Positions 6,372 to 11,866 of a stretch of 11,866 nucleotides of DNA are shown here, piece by piece. Each line of letters begins with the position of its first letter. Positions within the stretch are counted from its first letter, which is position 1. The stretch spans positions 1-11,866 of the forward strand of contig PUNR01000316.1 of assembly GCA_003551805.1 (NCBI GenBank), given 5' to 3'. Under the pieces are notes generated by a model, which saw only the letters and a program-made list of their open reading frames with translations, had not been told where the DNA came from and ran no database searches. The position numbers and the translations under genes were made by a program. This stretch comes from Loktanella sp. GTDB lineage: Bacteria; Pseudomonadota; Alphaproteobacteria; Rhodobacterales; Rhodobacteraceae.

Positions 6372-6932
6372 GTGACCGCGCTTGCCAGCATCATGAACCT
6401 GATCAACCTGATCAATCGCGTCATCGGCAACATTTTCATGTGGTTGTCGGTCGGTATCGTTTTAGTGTGCTTCTGGGTCGTGGTCGAACGCTATGCATTC
6501 GGCAACACGCGGTTATGGATGCAGGACCTGTACCCTTGGATGAACGGGGTGATGTTCACCGCCGTCGCGGGTTACGCGCTGTACCGGAACGACCATGTGC
6601 GTGTTGATATCTTTTTCCGGCCTGCATCCGCGCTGCGCAAGGCGTGGCTTGATCTGCTGGGTGTATGCCTGTTTTTGCTGCCGTTTACCTATACCGTCTG
6701 GGTGTCGTCCTACATCTTTGTGGAACGGTCCGTCGGGCTGCGCGAAGCATCGTCAAATCCGGGCGGGATGCCGGGGCTTTATGTGCTGAAAGCTTTCATC
6801 CTTGTCTTTGCTGTCGTGATCGCGATTCAGGGCATTTCCATGGCGATCCGGTCGATCCTTGTGATCGCGGGGCGCGAAGACCTGATTCCGCCAGAATACA
6901 GTTACGACCTCTATAATTCGGAGCACATCTAG
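6372..6932 (+). CDS. TRAP transporter small permease (DctQ/FcbT2-like)
   Basis: This is a 186-residue integral membrane protein, the small subunit that pairs with the large DctM-type permease and helps dock the binding protein. Four hydrophobic segments are visible at about residues 17-40, 55-72, 92-116 and 138-165. DctQ-type features include the tryptophan and acidic residue before helix 2 (LWMQDLYPWMNGV), YRNDHVRVDIF after it, and REASSNPGGMP before helix 4. I chose the GTG at 6372 because CGGAGA at 6361-6366 gives good spacing. An ATG at 6393 (residue 8) is the alternative and lacks a comparable site. The stop codon lies one base before the large-permease ATG, so the two are almost certainly translated together. 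Confidence 0.9.
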   Translation: MTALASIMNLINLINRVIGNIFMWLSVGIVLVCFWVVVERYAFGNTRLWMQDLYPWMNGVMFTAVAGYALYRNDHVRVDIFFRPASALRKAWLDLLGVCLFLLPFTYTVWVSSYIFVERSVGLREASSNPGGMPGLYVLKAFILVFAVVIAIQGISMAIRSILVIAGREDLIPPEYSYDLYNSEHI

Positions 6933-6933
6933 G

Positions 6934-8322
6934 ATGGATCCTGTACTTCTTGGCGAAATCTTTGCCGCAACCATGTTTTTCGGCGTCATCGGGTTTCTGC
7001 TGATCGGTTTTCCCGTGGCGTTTACTTTGGCGGGCACGTCCATCATCTTTGCCTATCTGGGGCTTTATTTCGAAGTGTTCGACATGTCGAACCTGCGGGC
7101 GGTCGCCGGACGTTACACCGGCTATATGATCAACGAAGTGCTGGTCGCGGTGCCCTTGTTCATCTTCATGGGCGTCATGCTGCAACGCAGCAACATCGCA
7201 GAGCAATTGCTGATGACGATGGGCAAGCTGTTCGGCAATATGCGCGGCGGTCTGGGGATTTCGGTCATTCTGGTGGGCGCACTGCTGGCAGCATCGACAG
7301 GCGTTGTCGGCGCGACGGTCGTGACGATGGGTATGATTTCTTTGCCCGCGATGTTGCGGGCGGGGTATGATCCGAAACTTGCCTGCGGTGCGATCTGCGC
7401 CAGTGGCACCTTAGGCCAGATCATTCCACCGTCGACGGTGCTGATCTTCATGGGCGATATGATTGCAGGCATGAACAGCCAGGTGCAGATGAGCCTTGGA
7501 AACTTTTCACCCAAGACGGTGTCGGTGGGCGACCTGTTCGCAGGTGCAATTATTCCGGGGCTGTTGCTGGTCGGGCTTTATATCCTGTTTATCGTCTACA
7601 AGGCGATTTTTGACCCGACAAGCTGCCCTGCGACCCCTGTGCCTGCGGAAGAGAAAAAGGATCTCTGGAAAGAGATCGGCACAGCATTCGTGCCACCCCT
7701 GCTACTGATCTTTGCAGTGCTAGGGTCAATTCTGGGCGGTATCGCCACCCCGACCGAGGCGGCATCTGTCGGCGCTGTTGGTGCCACGATCCTTGCCGCA
7801 GCACGCTGGCGGTTGTCGCTGACGGTGTTTACCGATGTAGCGCGGCGCACGGCTGTCGTGACATCCATGATCTTCGTCATCCTGTTTGGCGCGTCGATCT
7901 TTGCCATCGTGTTCCGGCAGATGGGCGGTGACAATCTGGTGCGCGAATTCCTGACCTCGATGCCTGGTGGTGCCACGGGTGCGATGATCACGGTCATGTT
8001 GATCATGTTCGTGCTTGGCTTCATTCTTGACACGTTCGAGATCATTTTCATCGTTCTCCCGATTACGGCACCGACATTGCTGCTATTGGGTGTCGATCCG
8101 GTCTGGCTGGGCGTGATGATCGGCGTCAACCTGCAAACCAGTTTCCTGACGCCGCCTTTCGGGTTTTCGCTATTCTACCTGCGCGGGGTGGCACCCAATA
8201 GCGTCACCACCGCGATGATCTATCGGGGCGCGATACCTTTCGTGCTTTTGCAGGTGGTCGGCCTGGCGCTGCTGTTCATCTTTCCGGCGCTGGTCTTGTG
8301 GCTGCCGTCAAAACTGTTCTAG
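6934..8322 (+). CDS. TRAP transporter large permease (DctM/FcbT3-like)
   Basis: This is a 462-residue, highly hydrophobic protein: the ion-coupled transport subunit that moves the solute across the inner membrane with the small permease and the binding protein. About twelve to thirteen membrane segments are visible. Family motifs include GVVGATVVTMGMISLPAML (123-141), CASGTLGQIIPPSTVLIFMGD (155-175) and its repeat-related partner NLQTSFLTPPFGFSLFYLRG (399-418), plus ATPTEAASVGAVGA (271-284). The internal two-fold repeat is typical of the ion-transporter fold. The cytoplasmic stretch around 226-246 (FDPTSCPATPVPAEEKKDLW) separates the halves. It starts one base after the small-permease stop, and GGAG at 6920-6923 can serve as its ribosome binding site. 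Length and motifs match the mannitol/chloroaromatic branch, but the substrate is unproven. Confidence 0.94.
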   Translation: MDPVLLGEIFAATMFFGVIGFLLIGFPVAFTLAGTSIIFAYLGLYFEVFDMSNLRAVAGRYTGYMINEVLVAVPLFIFMGVMLQRSNIAEQLLMTMGKLFGNMRGGLGISVILVGALLAASTGVVGATVVTMGMISLPAMLRAGYDPKLACGAICASGTLGQIIPPSTVLIFMGDMIAGMNSQVQMSLGNFSPKTVSVGDLFAGAIIPGLLLVGLYILFIVYKAIFDPTSCPATPVPAEEKKDLWKEIGTAFVPPLLLIFAVLGSILGGIATPTEAASVGAVGATILAAARWRLSLTVFTDVARRTAVVTSMIFVILFGASIFAIVFRQMGGDNLVREFLTSMPGGATGAMITVMLIMFVLGFILDTFEIIFIVLPITAPTLLLLGVDPVWLGVMIGVNLQTSFLTPPFGFSLFYLRGVAPNSVTTAMIYRGAIPFVLLQVVGLALLFIFPALVLWLPSKLF

Positions 8323-8338
8323 GCGATACCCGCTAGCA

Positions 8339-8364
8339 GCGCTGCCTTAATCAAGAGGCAGCGC
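8339..8364. terminator. Hairpin between convergent TRAP and DUF2237 genes
   Basis: An 8-bp perfect inverted repeat, GCGCTGCC (8339-8346) with GGCAGCGC (8357-8364), has a 10-nt loop. It overlaps the last codons of the DUF2237 gene and lies 16 nt after the large-permease stop. It has no T-run on either side, so it is at most a weak bidirectional terminator or a 3'-end stabiliser. Confidence 0.45.
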
Positions 8365-8724
8365 ATGTTCGCGCAGCACCTCGATCGACACGATTTCCAG
8401 CGCGCGCACATGCGTTGCGTAAAGGTTGACGCGCGGTGCGCAGCCTTCTTCATGCGCTTGCAGGAAGCGCCCTGCGCACAGGCACCAGCCGTCGCCCGCC
8501 TTTAACCCGGCAAAGCCGAATTCGGGGCGCGGTGTCGACAGGTCGTTGCCGACATATTTGGAAAAGGCCAGAAATTCATCTGTCATCACCGCACAAACCG
8601 TGTGGCTACCGTTGTCGGCGGCGCAGGTGTCGCAGGCCCCATTGCGGAAAAACCCCGTCATCGGGGCGGTGGAACAGGTGGCAAGCTGGCTGCCAAGAAC
8701 GTTGAACGACGGGTCTTTTTCCAT
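8347..8724 (-). CDS. DUF2237 family protein
   Basis: This is a 125-residue soluble protein with the DUF2237 pattern along nearly its whole length: NVLGSQLATCSTAPMTGFFR, then GSHTVCAVMTDEFLAFSK, GNDLSTPRPEFGFAGLKAG, DGWCLCAGRF and ATHVRALEIV. The family is uncharacterised. Seven cysteines (17, 31, 34, 44, 81, 83, 95) include a CxxC (31-34) and a CxC (81-83), which may bind metal, but this is inference. I chose the ATG at 8724 because the family domain starts at about residue 8 and the longer open frame to 8880 would overlap the DUF2332 gene. It starts 5 nt after the stop of the DUF2332 gene, with a weak purine-rich AAGAAAGA upstream. It is therefore probably the last gene of a pth-DUF2332-DUF2237 unit. 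Confidence 0.85.
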   Translation of the reverse strand: MEKDPSFNVLGSQLATCSTAPMTGFFRNGACDTCAADNGSHTVCAVMTDEFLAFSKYVGNDLSTPRPEFGFAGLKAGDGWCLCAGRFLQAHEEGCAPRVNLYATHVRALEIVSIEVLREHALPLD

Positions 8725-8729
8725 TTGGT

Positions 8730-9773
8730 CTAGTCTTTCTTTTCTGTCAGCGCGGGCGACCAATGCACCCAACGCCCATGAAAATCTGCGCGTCCCATAA
8801 CAAAAGACAGATCGCCCGGCCACAGGCGCAATGTCAGCGCGGCACCTTCGGCCTGACCATCGGGTTCCATGCCGAACCATGCAAGAGGCGCATCGTCGCG
8901 GGCCCTATCGCCTGCGGCAGTGATCACGGCCAGGCCCGCATCCTTGCGGTCCTGCGGGAAATACTGCCACGCGATGGTCGTGTATATCAGGTGAAGCTGA
9001 CCTGCTTTGTGACTTAGCTGACCCGCTAACCAATCGATCGCGTCGCCCTTTGCAACTGGCGTGCGGGCCAATTGCAGCGCGGCTTTGGTCAGGGCCAGCC
9101 TGTTTGGTTGGTCGGGCCAAAGGTAGGCTTGCAGCCGCTGTGCGTCGCGGGCAGGGTCGAGCGGGTTCAGATCCACACCAGCGCGGACAACAACAGCGGG
9201 CCGTGTGGCCGGTGGCAACGCGCCTGTCCAATCAGGCGTCAGCGTCAGGGCAGGGGTGGCCGGCCCGAACGTTTGGTCGCCAATCGCCAGCGCATAATCA
9301 TCCCACTGCAGGTTCAGGCCGGCGCTTGCGCCCAGTTCGCTGCACCGAAACGGTAAACCGTAGCGATCCGCAAGCCAGTGACCTAAGGCGATCAGCACCG
9401 CAGAGCGTCGCACCTCGTTGGTTTGCGGCGCAGAATCGAGCCAGTGATTGATCGCAGCAGCCTGTTCAATCAGCAGATCACTGACTGCCGCCCATAGCGC
9501 CGCATCACTGGCCTTTTGTGGGGGGTAAACTTGCGCAGTCAGCGGATGCCCTTGCAGATGCAGCGCATGTAACGCGCCTGCCAGTCGCAACGGCACGGAT
9601 TGTCCGGTTGGCCCCAGATCACCCTGCCATGCGAAAATCCGGTCGGTGACGGGGCTGTCGGGCCAGTCTTTGGTCGCGCAAAGCCCCATTAACTGCCCCA
9701 TGAAGGGCGAGCCAAGGGCGATGCAGGATTGTGCCTGTCGGGCAAATGCTGCGCGGACGTCAGCCGTGGTCAC
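8730..9773 (-). CDS. DUF2332 family protein
   Basis: This is a 347-residue cytosolic protein matching DUF2332 in layout: an N-terminal helical region (1-130), ELGASAGLNLQWDDY at 146-160, RAGVDLNPLDPARDAQRLQAYLWPDQ at 198-222, and a C-terminal part with IYTTIAWQYFP (263-273). The ELGASAGLNL segment resembles the glycine-rich SAM-binding loop of class I methyltransferases, so a methyltransferase-like fold is possible. No activity is established for the family to my knowledge. The start is GTG at 9773, and its first bases overlap the pth stop codon (GTGA, 4 nt), a classic translational-coupling arrangement. The DUF2237 gene follows after 5 nt. Confidence 0.86.
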   Translation of the reverse strand: MTTADVRAAFARQAQSCIALGSPFMGQLMGLCATKDWPDSPVTDRIFAWQGDLGPTGQSVPLRLAGALHALHLQGHPLTAQVYPPQKASDAALWAAVSDLLIEQAAAINHWLDSAPQTNEVRRSAVLIALGHWLADRYGLPFRCSELGASAGLNLQWDDYALAIGDQTFGPATPALTLTPDWTGALPPATRPAVVVRAGVDLNPLDPARDAQRLQAYLWPDQPNRLALTKAALQLARTPVAKGDAIDWLAGQLSHKAGQLHLIYTTIAWQYFPQDRKDAGLAVITAAGDRARDDAPLAWFGMEPDGQAEGAALTLRLWPGDLSFVMGRADFHGRWVHWSPALTEKKD

Positions 9774-10447
9774 CTGAATTTGTCCATAAGCCGTGCCATC
9801 GCGCTGCGCGTGTCTGGTGCGAGTTCCGGTTCGGGCTTAGGCGCTTTGGCGAGTTTCGGCGCTGTCGTCGATGACCGCGCGGGTGCTGTGCGCAGGGCGA
9901 TGGCGTTCAGAAACCGCGCGCCGTCGCCTGCGACCAGATGCGCGATCCCGTCGCTGATGCCGCGCATTTCGTCATCCAGCCAATCCTGATCGGCCTTGGG
10001 GAAGTCGCGCAAGACATATCCCGGCACGGCGTCCTTATGACCCGGATGCCCGACGCCAAGCCGCACGCGGTCATATTCCGGCCCGATATGCCCGTGAATC
10101 GACCGCAGCCCGTTATGCCCTGCATGACCGCCACCGGTCTTCAGCCGCACCTTGCCGGGGGCTAGGTCGATTTCATCATGAAATACGACCACATCGGCAG
10201 GCGTCAGCTTAAGATAGCGCATCGCCTCGCCCACGGATTGCCCTGACAGGTTCATGAAGGTTTCGGGTTTCAGCAGGGTGACTTTATCAGACCCGATGCG
10301 GCCTTCGGCGACAAGGCCCTGAAACCGCGAACGCCATGGCGCAAAGCCGTGATCGTCTGCGATCCGGTCCATCGCCATAAAGCCGATGTTATGCCGGTTT
10401 TGCGCGTATTTCGCGCCGGGATTGCCAAGGCCAACAAGTAATTTCAT
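9770..10447 (-). CDS. pth: Peptidyl-tRNA hydrolase
   Basis: Pth cleaves the ester bond of peptidyl-tRNAs that drop off the ribosome, recycling tRNA. The protein has 225 residues. The catalytic and binding residues expected from E. coli Pth are present: Asn9 (VGLGNPG), His19 (NRHNIGF), Asn66 (KPETFMNLSG), Asp91 (VFHDEIDL) and Asn112 (GGGHAGHNGL). Compared with the E. coli enzyme (194 residues) it has a Pro/Ala/Lys-rich C-terminal extension (about 187-225), common in alphaproteobacteria. I chose the ATG at 10447 because it starts the canonical MKLLVGLGNP. The upstream TTG at 10456 would add three residues. It lies 99 nt downstream of rplY, past that gene's terminator, and overlaps the DUF2332 gene by 4 nt. 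Confidence 0.96.
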   Translation of the reverse strand: MKLLVGLGNPGAKYAQNRHNIGFMAMDRIADDHGFAPWRSRFQGLVAEGRIGSDKVTLLKPETFMNLSGQSVGEAMRYLKLTPADVVVFHDEIDLAPGKVRLKTGGGHAGHNGLRSIHGHIGPEYDRVRLGVGHPGHKDAVPGYVLRDFPKADQDWLDDEMRGISDGIAHLVAGDGARFLNAIALRTAPARSSTTAPKLAKAPKPEPELAPDTRSAMARLMDKFR

Positions 10448-10496
10448 AGCCGCCAACCTAGCGGGACTGCGCGGCTTTCACCAGTGGGGTACAACG

Positions 10497-10522
10497 AAAA
10501 AGGGCACCCCGAAGGATGCCCT
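10497..10522 (-). terminator. Intrinsic terminator of rplY with UUCG tetraloop
   Basis: On the - strand a 9-bp stem (AGGGCATCC with GGGTGCCCT, one U-G pair) closes a TTCG loop, giving the very stable C(UUCG)G tetraloop. It is followed by TTTT. It sits 25 nt after the rplY stop and 50 nt before the pth start codon, so pth probably depends on partial read-through or its own promoter. Confidence 0.92.
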
Positions 10523-10546
10523 GATCTTGGTCGCATAACGCGAAGA

Positions 10547-11182
10547 TTACTCAGCTTCTGCTGGTGCTTCGACGTCTGCTTCTGGTGCCTCATCATCATC
10601 GCTGGCCAGCAACGCGCGTGGCGCAGAGACGTTGGCGATCACGAAGTCACGGTCGATGACAGCTTTCGCGCCTTCGGGCAGGGCGACATCGCTGATGTGG
10701 ATGACGTCACCGATCTGGACATTCGCCAGATCGACAGTCAGGTGATCAGGAATATCGCCTGCCAGCACGTCCATCTCGACTTCGTTGCGGACAACAGTCA
10801 GAACGCCGCCCTTTTTGATGCCGGGGCAGGTTTCTTCGTTGATGAATTCAACCGGGATGAACAATTTCACACGGCTGGTCCGCTTAAGGCGCAACAGGTC
10901 GATGTGGATCGGCAGATCCTTGACCACGTCACGCTGCACGCCGCGGCAGATCACGCGCACGTCGTCCTGACCTTCAACCTTGAGGTTGAACAGTGTCGAC
11001 ATGAAACGGCCCTTGCGCAGGGTCGTCAGCAGGTAGTTGAATGGGATGCTGATGGACAACGGGTCAGTGCCGCCGCCATAAACAGTGCCAGGTACGTCGC
11101 CATCACGGCGAGCTTGGCGGGCGGCCCCCTTGCCTGTCCCCGCGCGTACCTTGGCGTTCAGATCTGGAATCTGTCCAGCCAT
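10547..11182 (-). CDS. rplY: 50S ribosomal protein L25, long Ctc (TL5) form
   Basis: This is a 211-residue protein that binds 5S rRNA on the large subunit. The N-terminal L25 domain (about 5-95) has the family hallmarks KGAARQARRDGDVPGTVYGG and FNLKVEG, with RDVVKDLPIHIDLLRL. A C-terminal beta-rich TL5/Ctc domain (about 100-188) follows, and then an acidic tail of alternating Glu, Asp, Ala and Pro (195-211) typical of proteobacterial long forms. It differs from the short, single-domain E. coli RplY (94 residues). In Bacillus the long form is a general stress protein (Ctc), but stress control here is not shown. The ATG at 11182 has AAAGGAA about 9 nt upstream. rplY next to pth is a widely conserved pair. 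An intrinsic terminator lies just downstream. Confidence 0.95.
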   Translation of the reverse strand: MAGQIPDLNAKVRAGTGKGAARQARRDGDVPGTVYGGGTDPLSISIPFNYLLTTLRKGRFMSTLFNLKVEGQDDVRVICRGVQRDVVKDLPIHIDLLRLKRTSRVKLFIPVEFINEETCPGIKKGGVLTVVRNEVEMDVLAGDIPDHLTVDLANVQIGDVIHISDVALPEGAKAVIDRDFVIANVSAPRALLASDDDEAPEADVEAPAEAE

Positions 11183-11244
11183 AGTAATATTCCTTTAATA
11201 GAGGGGCCCGCCTCCAAGGGTGTCCGAGCCCGATGAAGCCTGCC

Positions 11245-11272
11245 CTATAAGGGGCTTTTACGGATTTGAAAA
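11245..11272 (-). promoter_or_regulatory. Possible rplY promoter
   Basis: On the - strand, TTATAG (11245-11250) resembles a -10 box and TTTTCA (11267-11272) a weak -35, with a 16-nt spacer. It lies about 63 nt before the rplY ATG, a plausible place for a ribosomal-protein promoter. The match is imperfect. Confidence 0.35.
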
Positions 11273-11292
11273 GACGTAATTGCCGCGCTTGG

Positions 11293-11310
11293 CATGGGTC
11301 ATGACCCATG
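11293..11310. promoter_or_regulatory. Perfect 18-bp palindrome, candidate operator
   Basis: CATGGGTCATGACCCATG is a perfect, spacer-less 18-bp palindrome in the divergent gap between rplY and the MFS gene. It lies 21-38 nt upstream of the possible rplY -35 and 73-90 nt before the MFS ATG. The length and symmetry suit a dimeric repressor. A looser CTTGGC (11288-11293) and GCCAAG (11325-11330) inverted repeat partly flanks it. No regulator gene is in the window. Confidence 0.45.
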
Positions 11311-11382
11311 TAACGGTCTGCAGCGCCAAGGTCTGACATTTGAAACTTGCTTTGGAAGAATTTGGGCTTCACGCATGGCGTC

Positions 11383-11866
11383 ATGTCGATTCGTAGCGCC
11401 TTGATTCTGTCCCGCCGTCCGGCCACCGCGTTTGTTGTGGTGGGTGTTTTTTGGGGCTGTTTTGCAGCCTATGTGCCTGTCATCAAGGCCCAGCTTGGCG
11501 CATCTGATGCGCTGTTCGGCACTGTGTTGTTGGGGTCGGCCACGGGGCTGGTGTCGGCGATGTGGCTGGCACCCAAGCTTGACCGCTGGCTCGGCAGCCG
11601 GTCGATGCAGGCGGCGATTGCGGCCTTGGCCTTTGCCTGGTTGTTGCCGGCGCATATCACGCATCCGCTGGTTTTTGCGGCGTCCATGGCGCTGGTTGGG
11701 CTGGCGTCAGGGTTGCTTGATGTCGTGATGAACGCCCGCGTCAGCGAATTAGAGGCGGCACATAAACGCCCGCTGATGAATGCCAATCACGCCATGTTTT
11801 CAGTGGCCTATGCCTGTGCCGCCGTGATTGTTGGTTTCACCCGCGAGGCAGGGATGCCGCCCGCAC
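11383..11866 (+). CDS. MFS transporter, YbjJ-like, N-terminal part
   Basis: The gene runs off the right edge: 161 codons are visible. Translation gives a basic N-terminus (SIRSALILSRRPA), a first membrane helix containing FVVVGVFWGCFAAYVPVIK, then further hydrophobic segments. The segment GLASGLLDVVMNARVSELE, followed by RPLMNANHAMFS, is characteristic of the YbjJ-like branch of the major facilitator superfamily (DxxMNA..., HAxFS). The substrate is unknown. The ATG at 11383 lacks a strong ribosome binding site. A TTG at 11362 in the same frame (7 codons upstream), with GGAAG just before it, is an alternative start. The gene is divergent from rplY and downstream of the 18-bp palindrome, which might control it. 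Confidence 0.82.
   Translation, partial: MSIRSALILSRRPATAFVVVGVFWGCFAAYVPVIKAQLGASDALFGTVLLGSATGLVSAMWLAPKLDRWLGSRSMQAAIAALAFAWLLPAHITHPLVFAASMALVGLASGLLDVVMNARVSELEAAHKRPLMNANHAMFSVAYACAAVIVGFTREAGMPPA

Noticed and set aside
8725..8880. Longer DUF2237 protein starting at 8880
   Set aside because: It would overlap the DUF2332 gene by about 150 nt, and the added residues are not part of the family.

Overview
The window looks like a chromosomal segment from an alphaproteobacterium of the Rhodobacterales (Roseobacter-like). This rests on protein character (the S1 C-terminus, the ihfB-lapA-trpF-trpB order, a TakP/FcbT-type TRAP transporter, a long Ctc-type L25) and on moderately high GC. I inferred it without any database search. 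I see no insertion sequence, phage gene, CRISPR array, tRNA or rRNA. Most of the window is housekeeping DNA with a transport operon and a few uncharacterised genes.

Left part (1-2963, + strand): the 3' end of rpsA with a strong intrinsic terminator, then ihfB, a small LapA/DUF1049-type membrane protein, trpF and trpB. The spacing is tight (9 nt, then a 1-nt overlap, then 61 nt), so ihfB to trpB are probably co-transcribed. trpA is not in the window. A long imperfect hairpin fills the convergent gap after trpB.

Middle (3036-4877, - strand): a two-half antibiotic-biosynthesis-monooxygenase-like protein, and downstream of it a membrane-anchored protein with a coiled coil of about 240 residues and an unrecognised periplasmic C-terminal domain. 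From 5162 to 8322 (+ strand) lies a complete three-gene TRAP transporter: Tat-exported binding protein, small permease and large permease. A strong hairpin sits between the binding-protein and permease genes, probably favouring higher yield of the binding protein.

Right part (8347-11182, - strand): rplY (L25/Ctc) ends in a C(UUCG)G terminator. It is followed by pth, which overlaps a DUF2332 gene by 4 nt, and then a DUF2237 gene, so two uncharacterised proteins are coupled to peptidyl-tRNA hydrolase. The divergent gap upstream of rplY holds a perfect 18-bp palindrome. It is followed on the + strand by the start of an MFS transporter cut by the window edge.

I do not see a clearly new multi-gene system. 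The best leads are the coiled-coil protein, the 18-bp palindrome, the pth-linked DUF pair and a possible attenuator-like leader ahead of the monooxygenase-like gene.
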